Source of the DNA: Vibrio sinaloensis DSM 21326
Lineage (GTDB): Bacteria; Pseudomonadota; Gammaproteobacteria; Enterobacterales; Vibrionaceae
Length of the DNA stretch: 64,000 nt
Direction: 5' to 3'
Assembly: GCF_000189275.1 (NCBI RefSeq)
Contig: NZ_AEVT01000053.1
Location: 51,828-115,827, forward strand
The first letter of the stretch is position 1, and every line of letters begins with the position of its first letter. The notes under the pieces were generated by a model, which worked only from the letters and a program-made list of their open reading frames with translations, was not told the origin of the DNA and made no database searches. Shown piece after piece: positions 34,267 through 42,866 of this stretch. A program made the position numbers and the translations under genes.

Positions 34267-34812
34267 ATGATAGAACTCAGTGGAGCAGTCCTCATTGGCA
34301 AGGGTTCAGAACGTTTGTGTTATCAACACCCTGAAAACCCTAATTTATGTATCAAGGTTCGCTACCGTGTTAAGCGTTCAAGGAATGAAAGTGAGCGCGA
34401 GTTTGATTATGCGAGTAGTTTGAAACAAGGCCAAGCATTGCCTTTAGCTTTACCAATAGAGTGGGTTGAGACAAACGAAGGTATAGGTTTGATTTGTCCG
34501 TTGGTGCGTGACGACAATGGTCAACTGTCGCAATCCTTGCAGGACTGGTCGGGTAAGCCGCAACTGGCAGAGTTATTTGATGAATTTGCTAAGTCAATTT
34601 TGGCGAATCATTTGTCTGTGACGGACCTACGCATGCAAAACTTAGTGGTTCAACAAATCGCGGGTAAGGTGCGTATCGTCATGATCGATGGCTATGGTTT
34701 TACCAATGATTTTCTAAAGTATGCTTTCAAAGTGACGCGTCTGATCACCCACATACAAACTAAGCGCCGGTTGGAGAAATTCAGAAGGAACTATATCCAT
34801 GATCGATACTAA
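34267..34812 (+). CDS. YrbL-like kinase-fold protein (second copy)
   Basis: Product of 181 residues, similar in plan to the protein at 23660: glycine loop AVLIGKGSERLCYQHP, Lys strand NLCIKVRY, catalytic-loop-like LSVTDLRMQNLVV with D and N in the right spacing, and VMIDGYG for the metal-binding loop. Its ATG follows the upstream stop immediately, and its end overlaps the next gene by 14 bases, so it belongs to an LtaS-like/YrbL/hexapeptide-transferase operon. It probably phosphorylates a small molecule or a glycan, if active. Confidence 0.8.
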   Translation: MIELSGAVLIGKGSERLCYQHPENPNLCIKVRYRVKRSRNESEREFDYASSLKQGQALPLALPIEWVETNEGIGLICPLVRDDNGQLSQSLQDWSGKPQLAELFDEFAKSILANHLSVTDLRMQNLVVQQIAGKVRIVMIDGYGFTNDFLKYAFKVTRLITHIQTKRRLEKFRRNYIHDRY

Positions 34813-35554
34813 GCAGCTGCAGCAATACATCGCCAAGTTTCCAACAAACTTTGCCCAAGGAATGAGTCAATTTACCTTAGTGACCAAAATGATCAGTGGT
34901 TTGTTTCGCAATCAGGTTTTGTTTGTTAAAGGCGCTAAGGGCAACCAAGTCTCGATAGGTAAAACTAAGCACCGTTCGCGCATTGTGATTAAGTTTGATA
35001 AGCGAGCAAAAGGTAGTCGTGTGGTCATCGGTGATAACTTTAATGGCAACGTGAACATCTTAGTCAAAGGCAAAAACAGTACCTTGTATATTGGTGATGA
35101 TGCGGTGATTAAGAAGAGTAAGTTTTCATTGCTGCGAGACGACAGCTTGTTTGCGGTTGGCGAGCATGTTGGAATAAGAGCCGGTGCGAATATTAAGTCT
35201 TACGGTCAGTTGGTATTGGGCGATGATGCCATGCTTTCTGCCAATATCTTAATTCAAGAGTATGATGGCCATCCTATCTTTGATGCTGAAGGCAATGTTC
35301 TCAATCAGCGCATCTCTGGGGTATTTGTTGGCCCTCATGTATGGCTTTGTCGTGATGTGAAAATCATTAAAGGTGTGACAATTGGCAAAGGGTCGATTAT
35401 TGGTGCATTTAGTACTTTAACTAAAAACGTACCGAGTGATGCCATTGCCGTAGGGGTACCCGCTAAAGTGGTCAAGGAGGGAGGTATCTACTGGGCGCGG
35501 AATCACTCTGAAAAAGAACTGGCAAAAGCACAGGCTTTTTATCATATGGAATAA
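34799..35554 (+). CDS. Left-handed beta-helix acyl/acetyltransferase
   Basis: The 251-residue protein has hexapeptide repeats through residues about 75-225 and the xenobiotic/maltose-acetyltransferase C-terminal pattern GPHVWLCRDVKIIKGVTIGKG, then FSTLTKNVPSDAIAVGVPAKVV. The residue normally acting as catalytic His may be His in YDGHPIF near residue 157. Proteins like this acetylate sugars in lipopolysaccharides. It ends at a strong bidirectional terminator facing coaD. Confidence 0.85.
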   Translation: MIDTKQLQQYIAKFPTNFAQGMSQFTLVTKMISGLFRNQVLFVKGAKGNQVSIGKTKHRSRIVIKFDKRAKGSRVVIGDNFNGNVNILVKGKNSTLYIGDDAVIKKSKFSLLRDDSLFAVGEHVGIRAGANIKSYGQLVLGDDAMLSANILIQEYDGHPIFDAEGNVLNQRISGVFVGPHVWLCRDVKIIKGVTIGKGSIIGAFSTLTKNVPSDAIAVGVPAKVVKEGGIYWARNHSEKELAKAQAFYHME

Positions 35555-35589
35555 CCAATAAGGCTGTCATAACGACAGCCTTATTGGTT
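35553..35589. terminator. Strong bidirectional terminator between convergent operons
   Basis: AACCAATAAGGCTGTC and GACAGCCTTATTGGTT form a perfect 16-base stem with a five-base loop (ATAAC). The A-rich/T-rich bases of the stem itself supply the tract on both strands. It overlaps the stop codon of the acyltransferase gene. Confidence 0.85.
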
Positions 35590-35596
35590 TAGCAAG

Positions 35597-36070
35597 CTAT
35601 TTGTTCTGGAGCTGTTTCGCAACATAAGGATGAACAAAATCCGCCACATCACCACCATGTAGGGCAACTTCGCGGACGATAGTCGAAGATAAGAAGGCGT
35701 ATTTTTCGTTTGGTGGTAAAAACAAGCTTTCAATTTCTGGCATCAGCTTTTGATACATAGTCGACAAACCGAGCTCATACTCGAAATCAATCGTTGTGCG
35801 CAGACCACGAATTAAGATGTTGGCGTTTTCTGCTTTAGCAAACTCGACTAACAATCCAGAGAAACCTTTCACGACGATATTCGAATGACCTTTGAATACT
35901 TCTTGAACCATGTCGATGCGCTCATCTAAGGTAAAGAGAGTGTTCTTTCTCGGGCTTTCAGCGACGGCTACCGTTACCTTGTGGAACATCTTGGATGCAC
36001 GTTTAATGATGTCAACGTGTCCGTTTGTAATAGGATCAAAGGTGCCTGGATAGATAACGTTAGTGTTCAT
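35597..36070 (-). CDS. coaD: Phosphopantetheine adenylyltransferase
   Basis: Catalyses the penultimate step of CoA synthesis. The 157-residue product has the nucleotidyltransferase motif [16 protein letters not shown] (T/HxGH type), [16 protein letters not shown] and the C-terminal [17 protein letters not shown]. It is a single gene on the minus strand embedded among core lipopolysaccharide genes, a location shared with V. cholerae and with the waa locus of E. coli. Confidence 0.98.
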   Translation of the reverse strand: MNTNVIYPGTFDPITNGHVDIIKRASKMFHKVTVAVAESPRKNTLFTLDERIDMVQEVFKGHSNIVVKGFSGLLVEFAKAENANILIRGLRTTIDFEYELGLSTMYQKLMPEIESLFLPPNEKYAFLSSTIVREVALHGGDVADFVHPYVAKQLQNK

Positions 36071-36117
36071 TTTATTGTATAGTTCGGCGTTAATAGAGAG
36101 TATCAGCTGGTTATTAT

Positions 36118-37143
36118 ATGACAGATAAAACCCTTATACACATAAACTTAGCATCTGGCTTTGGTGGTGGTGAAGTTCAAACCTTGAATTTGATTGCCAG
36201 TTTGTCGGGTTTTCATCAGCTGGTTCTTGGTAAAAAAAACAAGCCATTTACCCAAAAAGCGAAACAAAGTTTTGCCACCGAGCAAGATGTCGAGGTGGTA
36301 GGATTGTGGCGTGTTTTATATACTGCGATGATGACAAAAGAAGTGTTGCTCCATGCTCATGATGGGCGAGGGGCTCATCTTGCTCGGCTCATTTCATTGC
36401 TCACCAATAAGCCTTACATCATCTCACGTCGTGTAGATAAAGCTCTGAAAGGAAAGGCGTCAGCCAAGACATATCGTAATGCCGCTCACCTCGTCGCGGT
36501 CAGTCAAAAAGTCGCGGATAATATTGCTCAACTCAATCAACATGTGTCGATTGTGCATGACAGCTATTCTAATCTGCCTTCCAGTGATGAGGTAGATAGC
36601 CTACTCGGTAAACTCAACAGTAAGTTTGTCGTAACTCAGCTTGGTAGCTTGCTCGATATTAAGAATGTTCCGTTTACGCTTGAGCTGGCGAAACAGTTAG
36701 AGCAGACACACCCGGGCATACACTTTCTGATTGTGGGTAAGGGGAAAGAGGAGGCGGCACTGAAGCAGCAAGCAGAAGGGCTGTCTAATGTTACTTTCTT
36801 TGGCTTCACCTCTTATGTCGGGTCGGTGCTGCGACGCAGTGATGTGTTGATCATGCCCTCAAAAAGTGAAGGGCTAGGGTCTGCGGTGCTAGAAGCCTAT
36901 CAACACGATACGCCCGTAATTACGTCCAAAGCGGGCGGGTTACCTGAGATTGTCCAGCATGGGTTGACTGGGTATTTGGTGGATACACAAGATTGCCAAC
37001 AGGCGAAGCAGTATTTGCTTGAGTTGGCGACCAGCCAAGAGCAATACCGAGAGCTGCAACAGAATATCCAGCGAGTAAAGCAGCAATATAGCCCTGAGGC
37101 TATGGCAAAGCACTATATTGCTTGCTACAAGCAGGTGTGGTGA
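36118..37143 (+). CDS. Family 4 glycosyltransferase
   Basis: The 341-residue GT-B enzyme starts [18 protein letters not shown], a donor-side glycine-rich loop. The C-terminal domain has LIVGKGKEE and the E-x7-E motif in [16 protein letters not shown], then [17 protein letters not shown]. It is divergent from coaD with a 47-base gap. By position it builds the outer or inner core of lipopolysaccharide; donor and acceptor are unknown. Confidence 0.9.
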   Translation: MTDKTLIHINLASGFGGGEVQTLNLIASLSGFHQLVLGKKNKPFTQKAKQSFATEQDVEVVGLWRVLYTAMMTKEVLLHAHDGRGAHLARLISLLTNKPYIISRRVDKALKGKASAKTYRNAAHLVAVSQKVADNIAQLNQHVSIVHDSYSNLPSSDEVDSLLGKLNSKFVVTQLGSLLDIKNVPFTLELAKQLEQTHPGIHFLIVGKGKEEAALKQQAEGLSNVTFFGFTSYVGSVLRRSDVLIMPSKSEGLGSAVLEAYQHDTPVITSKAGGLPEIVQHGLTGYLVDTQDCQQAKQYLLELATSQEQYRELQQNIQRVKQQYSPEAMAKHYIACYKQVW

Positions 37144-37144
37144 A

Positions 37145-37927
37145 TTACCACACCTTATTAAAATCTTCTTTCTCGAGTACTTTAGGATCGCGTTGGAACT
37201 CTAATAGGCGTGCGTACTTAAGGTAGCTACTTAATGACGCACTGATCGATACCGTTAGGCCGTCCGCGCCGCCCAAAAAACCTTTTTTGATGAAGTAAGA
37301 TTTTATAAAGGCGTTCAAACCATGCAGAAAAGGACTAATGGCGTTCACACGCTTGCCTTTTTGATACATGATTTTCGCCGCTCGACCACTAAAATCACGA
37401 CCCGGTTTAGCAAAAAGCTGGCCTAAGTTTTCGAATGAATAGTGGATTAAATCGGCGTTGATCCGCTCTGGGTTTTTCGCTTGCACGGCTGCATGCTGTT
37501 TTACTTCTGCAAAACGGGTCTGATTTTTGTCGTATAAACGGATACAAAAATCTGGGTACCAACCACAGTGCTTAATCCATCGACCACCAATGTAATTGCG
37601 ACGGCGGAATGCGAATGCGTCATGTTGAGTGGTGGTCAAGTCGAGCGCTTTAATCGCCGCTACCATTTCCTCGGTTAGGCGCTCGTCGGCATCTAAGCTT
37701 AGAATCCAATGATTGTCGGTATGATCGAGGCCGACATTCTTCTGAAATCCATCACCTAAGTAGCTTTGAATGACCACTTTGGCTCCCGCTTGTTCTGCCA
37801 GCTCACGGGTGTTATCAATACTATTGGAGTCAACGACAACCACCTCTGAACAGACTTGTTGCAGGGACTGAATGCACTCAACAATATTTTTTGACTCATT
37901 AAGAGTTATAACAACACCAGTTATCAT
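37145..37927 (-). CDS. WaaE/KdtX-like family 2 glycosyltransferase
   Basis: The 260-residue protein has the GT2 start GVVITLNESKNI, the VVVDSNSIDNT segment, the DxD-type motif LSLDADERLTEE and the YIGGRWIKHCGWYPD...RLY signature of the WaaE/KdtX group. These enzymes add a glucose (beta-1,4) to the first heptose in several bacteria. It runs on the minus strand with the GT9 gene 13 bases upstream, and its end touches the end of the convergent GT4 gene. Confidence 0.88.
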   Translation of the reverse strand: MITGVVITLNESKNIVECIQSLQQVCSEVVVVDSNSIDNTRELAEQAGAKVVIQSYLGDGFQKNVGLDHTDNHWILSLDADERLTEEMVAAIKALDLTTTQHDAFAFRRRNYIGGRWIKHCGWYPDFCIRLYDKNQTRFAEVKQHAAVQAKNPERINADLIHYSFENLGQLFAKPGRDFSGRAAKIMYQKGKRVNAISPFLHGLNAFIKSYFIKKGFLGGADGLTVSISASLSSYLKYARLLEFQRDPKVLEKEDFNKVW

Positions 37928-37940
37928 AGATTTGCCTTCA

Positions 37941-38984
37941 TTAATGTTGATGTAAAAGTGGCTTAAGTTTGGATTGTACCATGTCTAGGGTTATCGACTG
38001 CATAACATGATCTCCTTTTACTCGGGTGCTCCAAGCGAGCTGCTCTGCAGGTTTGCCTTGTTGTTGCTCGACAAACTGTTCGTAAACACTGACGACGGAA
38101 TCGAGATCATTGTAAGGGCCTGTTCGCTTGGGGTTGCTGTGCCCGTACAGACCGACAACCGGAGCCCCTTGGGTCGTCGCTATATGCGCAGGGCCAGAGT
38201 CAGGTGCGATCACGACAACGGCTTGACCTAATACTGCTGCGAGTTGTTTGAGGCTCGTTTGGCCGATCAGGTTCAGTGGAGTATGTTGCATTAAGGAAGT
38301 GATACTGGTCCCGAGACTTTTCTCACGCTCGGCAGGCGACCCACACAGCGCCACTTGATAGCCTTGTTCAATTAACCAATCAGCCAGTTGCGCATAGCGT
38401 TCTGTTAGCCAGTTACGCTCATCTTTGCTTGCCGCAGGGCTAATGACCACGGTTGGTTTGTGGTTGAGTAGACGCTTAGCGTATTCTACCTCTTTCGCTG
38501 CAATGGGCAGTTGCCACTGCGGCGCGCTTCTCGGTACGCCCAAAGCTTCTGTGAATGAGAAAAAACTGTCCAACACATGAGCAGAGGTCGTATCGGCAAC
38601 TTTCTTATTGGTAAACATCCACTGACCTTCTTTTGCACGTTTAAAGTTAAAGCCCAACTTGTAGGTGGCTTTAATGCCTAAGGTGAGTAAGCTGGCTCGC
38701 AGTGCTAATTGCATGTGGACCAAAGCATCGAACTTGCGCCCCTTGAGCTGTTTCCATATAGCCTGCATGCCTTGTAGCCCTGCTTTTTTGTCAAACACGA
38801 TAAGCTCGACGCCTTCTAATCCTTCTAAGAGTTGAGCTTCGACTTTACCCACAATCCAAGTGACTTGAGTGTTCGGCCAATGATGCTGTAAAGCCTGTAT
38901 CGCGGCAACCGCATGGCAGGTATCACCTATTGCGGATAATCGAAGAAAGCAGATGGATTTAGGGGCTGTGCTGAACAAAGGCAT
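37941..38984 (-). CDS. Heptosyltransferase-family (GT9) glycosyltransferase
   Basis: The 347-residue protein shows the GT9 pattern: N-terminal FLRLSAIGDTCHAVAAIQAL, VVISPAASKDERNWLTERYA and the C-terminal VIAPDSGPAHIATTQGAPVVGLYG. It is closest to the heptosyltransferase I (WaaC/OpsX) group, which adds the first heptose to Kdo. A separate WaaF is encoded at 45359, so this is the best WaaC candidate in the window. It is cotranscribed with the WaaE-like gene. Confidence 0.87.
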   Translation of the reverse strand: MPLFSTAPKSICFLRLSAIGDTCHAVAAIQALQHHWPNTQVTWIVGKVEAQLLEGLEGVELIVFDKKAGLQGMQAIWKQLKGRKFDALVHMQLALRASLLTLGIKATYKLGFNFKRAKEGQWMFTNKKVADTTSAHVLDSFFSFTEALGVPRSAPQWQLPIAAKEVEYAKRLLNHKPTVVISPAASKDERNWLTERYAQLADWLIEQGYQVALCGSPAEREKSLGTSITSLMQHTPLNLIGQTSLKQLAAVLGQAVVVIAPDSGPAHIATTQGAPVVGLYGHSNPKRTGPYNDLDSVVSVYEQFVEQQQGKPAEQLAWSTRVKGDHVMQSITLDMVQSKLKPLLHQH

Positions 38985-39079
38985 AGCAAGAGCTCAAAGA
39001 GATAAGTTGGCATAGAATTATGCAGATAAGCTCAAGAAATGTAAAATGGCGACCAACTCTCTTTTCGAAAAGGTTAGCT

Positions 39080-39469
39080 ATGAACCCAGAACAAAGTGGA
39101 AAACCAGGCGCGACAGGGATTAAGCGTGTTGTGAATGCGACAGGATACTCGATCCAGGGCCTCAAAGCGGCTTTCCGGCATGAAGCGGCGATTCGACAAG
39201 AAGTGTCGTTATTGATCATTGCGGCGATTGCGCTTATCTGGCTATCACTGCCCGTAGTTGAAACCATTTTAATGCTTGCGAGTGTAGTACTGGTGCTCAT
39301 TGTTGAACTAATTAACTCGGCAATCGAAGCGGTTGTCGATCGCGTGGGCACAGAGCGTCATGAATTAAGCGGCAGGGCTAAAGATATCGGTTCTGCGGCA
39401 GTGTTGGTAGCATTGAGCTTAGCCGCGTTTACATGGGGTTACATCCTTTACCATCATTTCGTAGCTTAG
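39080..39469 (+). CDS. dgkA: Diacylglycerol kinase
   Basis: Small inner-membrane enzyme recycling diacylglycerol to phosphatidic acid. From the ATG at 39080 (AAAGG ahead) the product has 129 residues with three helices and the signatures FRHEAAIRQE, VELINSAIEAVVDRVG and SGRAKDIGSAAV. Diacylglycerol is released when phosphatidyl groups are used by LtaS/OpgB or EptA-type enzymes, so its place near two such genes makes biochemical sense. Confidence 0.96.
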   Translation: MNPEQSGKPGATGIKRVVNATGYSIQGLKAAFRHEAAIRQEVSLLIIAAIALIWLSLPVVETILMLASVVLVLIVELINSAIEAVVDRVGTERHELSGRAKDIGSAAVLVALSLAAFTWGYILYHHFVA

Positions 39470-39512
39470 ATTGAGTACAATCGAGCTGCGCTAAGCTACG
39501 GCAGGTGTTTTT

Positions 39513-40223
39513 GTGATTAGAACCTATCAATCTCGCAATCAAATGATTTGGTACGATGATGAGTTGCTCAAGGAGTCGCCAGAAGATGCGTTTAACATTG
39601 ATTTCTGGAAGCAAAATGAGGCCGTTGTCGGTAGCGCTTCCGGCCGGGGTACAACTTGGTTTGTACAGACTGAGGCGGTAGTCGGAGCTTTGCGCCATTA
39701 TCGTCGTGGAGGTTTGTTTGGCAAACTCATCGCAGACAGCTACTGGTTCTCCGGTTGGGAGACGACGAGGAGCTATGCTGAGTTTCATTTACTGAAGGTG
39801 TTGGCAGATGCTGGGGTTAATGTCCCTAGGCCAATCGCGGCTCAAGCGAGCAAACAAGGTTTGGTCTATCGCGCTGATTTATTGAGTGAAAAGATCCCTA
39901 ACGCCGCTGATCTGGTCGATATTCTTCAACGGCGTCCGTTGATTCCGGAAGAGTATCAAGCAATAGGACGCGAGATCGCAAAGATGCATGGCGCGAGTGT
40001 TAATCATACTGATCTTAACATTCATAATATTCTGCTCGATTCGCATGGTAAGGTTTGGATTATTGATTTTGATAAATGTTACCAGCAGGAAGGAACCAAC
40101 TGGCAGCAAGGGAATCTAGATAGATTGTTGCGTTCTTTTCATAAAGAGCTCTCCAAGTGCTCAATTCGATGGACTGAGCCTGAATTTAATCACCTGTTAG
40201 ATGGTTATCAACAGGCTGAATAG
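39513..40223 (+). CDS. kdkA: 3-deoxy-D-manno-octulosonic acid (Kdo) kinase
   Basis: The 236-residue kinase phosphorylates Kdo of the inner core at O-4. It has VVGSASGRGTTWFV, RHYRRGGLFGKLI and the kinase-like HTDLNIHNILLD (H-x-D-x4-N) and IIDFDKCY metal-binding loops. The start is a GTG; an ATG lies ten codons later. Vibrio and Haemophilus lipopolysaccharide carries one phosphorylated Kdo made by this enzyme and WaaA. Confidence 0.92.
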   Translation: MIRTYQSRNQMIWYDDELLKESPEDAFNIDFWKQNEAVVGSASGRGTTWFVQTEAVVGALRHYRRGGLFGKLIADSYWFSGWETTRSYAEFHLLKVLADAGVNVPRPIAAQASKQGLVYRADLLSEKIPNAADLVDILQRRPLIPEEYQAIGREIAKMHGASVNHTDLNIHNILLDSHGKVWIIDFDKCYQQEGTNWQQGNLDRLLRSFHKELSKCSIRWTEPEFNHLLDGYQQAE

Positions 40224-40274
40224 ATTGAAATTATTTGCTGATACAGCAATTACTATTTGTTATTTGGATATACG

Positions 40275-42107
40275 ATGTCTTTTAAACAGAAACTGCATGC
40301 CCACGGCTGGTTTATTCTTGTCAACGCCTTAGCCGCGATAGCAATCGCCAGTCGTTACTTTGCTTTTTTACCTGAGTTTCCATCCGATGCCTTAGGTATC
40401 AGCTTTATCTTTGCTGGAACTTGGGGACAGATGACTCTGTTGGCTGCGGTCATCGGTTTAGTCAGCTTACCAGCCTTATTGTTACCTAAAGGGGCTCGCA
40501 ATGTGCTTCAAGCTTTGGTTGCATCGCTGGGATTAGCTGTCCTCTTTATCGATACGATTGTCTATGCACAGTATCGTTTCCATATTAATGCCGTTGTGCT
40601 TGAGTTAGTGATGTCAGGCCAGGTAGTCAGCTTTCCGTTAGTGACTTGGATTACAGTGCTCGGGTCGTTAGCGGCGTTGCTGGGTGGGCAGTGGTGGCTT
40701 ATCCGGTGGTTAGAAAATGATGCGCCCGTTCGTCAGTGGAAGTTAGGTCGAAAGTTCGCTCTATTAACTTTTCTTGCCTTGCTCGCCACCAATGGTATTC
40801 ATATCTGGGCCGCCGCGCATGCGTATCAACCGGTAACTATGGTTAAGCGTTATTTGCCTCTGTTTTATCCCGCGACTGCGAACAAGTTTATGGAAAGACG
40901 GGGTTGGTTAGACAAAGAAGCGATTGCTCAGCAAAAAGCAATGCGTGTTCCACCGAAAAGCGATCTCAACTACCCATTAAGCCCAATGCAGTTCGATTCG
41001 GTTGAGCCAGTCAATATCATGCTGATCACGGTTGACTCTTGGCGTGCGGATACGTTCAACGAAGACAACACGCCGTATATGTGGCAATACGCTAAAGATG
41101 GCGCAATATTCCAAGACCATATCGCGACAGGCAACGCGACTCGCACGGGTATCTTTGGTCTATTTTATGGTCTGCCGGGGACTTACTGGCATGGCTTTGT
41201 TGCCAACCACAAATCCCCTGTTTTGGTCGACCGCCTTCAGCAATTAGACTATCAACTTGGTTTGTTTGCTGCCGCGCGTTTAACCAATCCCGAGTTCCAT
41301 CAAACTGTCTTTGCCAATGTACCGAACTTGCGTGTTGGCTCAGAAGGTTTCACCCCATCTCAGCGAGACCGACACCTCACCGACGATTGGATTGAGTGGT
41401 ACAAGAATCGTGATACTTCAAAACCAGTATTCTCATTCTTGTTCTACGACGCACCACATGGCTATGATTTCCCGAAGAATTTTGAGCCTAAATACGAGCC
41501 AATGATTCCGCGCGTTGATTATCTTAAGTTAGATAACAACAGCGACCAAGAGAAGTTCTTCAACCGCTACAAGACCTCTGTTCGTTACGTGGATACTCAA
41601 GTGAAACGTGCGCTTGATACTCTCAAAGAGTCTGGTGACTTAGACAATACCTTGGTGATCATCACTGGTGACCACAGCCAAGAGATGAATGATAACAAGC
41701 AGAACTTCTGGGGTCATAACGGCAACTTTACTCGTGCACAAACCCATGTGCCGTTCGTTATGTTTGGTCCAGGTGTCGATAAAGATAAGCTGGCAGAGAC
41801 GATTAGCTATACCACTTCTCACGAGGATTTTGCGCCTACGTTAATGAAGAACTATCTTGGCGCAACCAACGACATTGATGACTATTCAACAGGCGAAGAC
41901 CTTTACGGTGATTCGGTCAAGCGGGATTGGATCATGACATCCAGTTACAGTGCGTACGGCATTATATATGATGACACCATCATTGAAGTCAACGGTGCTG
42001 GTCAGTCACAGATTCTTGATAGTACTTATCGGCCGAAGAAAGATGCAACGATGAACTACGAGTATGTTCAGCAGGCGCTAGAGAATATCAGTCGATTTAG
42101 GAAGTAG
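40275..42107 (+). CDS. YejM/PbgA-like membrane protein with sulfatase domain (DUF3413)
   Basis: The protein (610 residues from the ATG at 40275) has five N-terminal helices and a periplasmic sulfatase-fold domain. N-terminal features HGWFILVNALAAIAIASRY and IDTIVYAQYRFHINAVVLELV resemble E. coli YejM (PbgA/LapC), which senses lipopolysaccharide and controls LpxC stability. Unlike YejM, the metal-site segments look conserved here (ITVDSWRAD, GNATRTGIFGLFYG with a Thr nucleophile, IITGDHSQEM, WGHNGNF), so it could be an active phosphotransferase. It follows kdkA and ends at a strong terminator. Confidence 0.85.
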   Translation: MSFKQKLHAHGWFILVNALAAIAIASRYFAFLPEFPSDALGISFIFAGTWGQMTLLAAVIGLVSLPALLLPKGARNVLQALVASLGLAVLFIDTIVYAQYRFHINAVVLELVMSGQVVSFPLVTWITVLGSLAALLGGQWWLIRWLENDAPVRQWKLGRKFALLTFLALLATNGIHIWAAAHAYQPVTMVKRYLPLFYPATANKFMERRGWLDKEAIAQQKAMRVPPKSDLNYPLSPMQFDSVEPVNIMLITVDSWRADTFNEDNTPYMWQYAKDGAIFQDHIATGNATRTGIFGLFYGLPGTYWHGFVANHKSPVLVDRLQQLDYQLGLFAAARLTNPEFHQTVFANVPNLRVGSEGFTPSQRDRHLTDDWIEWYKNRDTSKPVFSFLFYDAPHGYDFPKNFEPKYEPMIPRVDYLKLDNNSDQEKFFNRYKTSVRYVDTQVKRALDTLKESGDLDNTLVIITGDHSQEMNDNKQNFWGHNGNFTRAQTHVPFVMFGPGVDKDKLAETISYTTSHEDFAPTLMKNYLGATNDIDDYSTGEDLYGDSVKRDWIMTSSYSAYGIIYDDTIIEVNGAGQSQILDSTYRPKKDATMNYEYVQQALENISRFRK

Positions 42108-42112
42108 CAGTC

Positions 42113-42144
42113 AACGCGGAACTGATTTGGGTTCCGCGTTTTTT
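42113..42144 (+). terminator. Terminator after the YejM-like gene
   Basis: AACGCGGAAC and GTTCCGCGTT pair perfectly around TGATTTGG and are followed by TTTT. The next gene is convergent. Confidence 0.93.
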
Positions 42145-42158
42145 ATTGGCGGGAGCTG

Positions 42159-42866
42159 TTAACTTCGTTTATTGAGGAACTGTTCATACAAACGAAATAA
42201 CTCGATATATGCTTTTGACAGTATAGATAAGTTGGATTTGTTTTTACGTTGCGAGCCTATCGTCGATTGTATCTTGGCTCGATAAACAAGGTCTGGATAA
42301 AAGCAAAAAGTCTTCACGCCGTGCTTGTACGGTTTTTCCATGTAGTTATCTACGGGCTCGATAAACAAGCTGGCACCACTAATAAAACGAGCTGCCGCAT
42401 TAGGTGTGATTAGGTACCCCATAGTGCCACATGTTCGGCGTTTATAGTTGACTATGGCAAGCTCCTGGCTTAGTTGCTCTTTAATGATGGGGGGCTGTGA
42501 GCGCGTCGCTGCAAGTTTAATATGTGAATAGCTCTTTAGCGGGGTGTCTAGATTTGACAGTAAGGTGAAAAATCGCTCACTGAAATCACAATTGTCCTCT
42601 AAAACCATAATCGGCTCGTTAAGTTCAAGGCACTTCTCCCACGCTAAGTGGTGGCTAGCAAAGCATGCGATCTCTCCTGTCGTGAGTGTGTAGCCAAATC
42701 TTTTCCGAGTTAATGCGTCACATCTTCGTTCTGAATACTGATACTCTGGTCTAGACGCATCTACCGCATTTAAGAATTCAAATTGAATGTCTTTGCTACC
42801 TAGTGCTTCTATCACTCTCGCTCGACGGTCTGTAGAGCGTTCTAAGCTTATGACGAATATTCTCAT
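42159..42866 (-). CDS. Family 25 glycosyltransferase (LgtB/Lic2-type)
   Basis: The 235-residue protein starts MRIFVISLERSTDRR, the GT25 signature, and has GEIACFASHHLAWEKC followed by the catalytic-type MVLEDNCDF and CGTMGYLITPNAAARF. Such enzymes add galactose or related hexoses to lipopolysaccharide core. It is the last gene of the minus-strand run hldD-lpxM-waaF-waaL-waaA and overlaps waaA by four bases. Confidence 0.92.
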   Translation of the reverse strand: MRIFVISLERSTDRRARVIEALGSKDIQFEFLNAVDASRPEYQYSERRCDALTRKRFGYTLTTGEIACFASHHLAWEKCLELNEPIMVLEDNCDFSERFFTLLSNLDTPLKSYSHIKLAATRSQPPIIKEQLSQELAIVNYKRRTCGTMGYLITPNAAARFISGASLFIEPVDNYMEKPYKHGVKTFCFYPDLVYRAKIQSTIGSQRKNKSNLSILSKAYIELFRLYEQFLNKRS

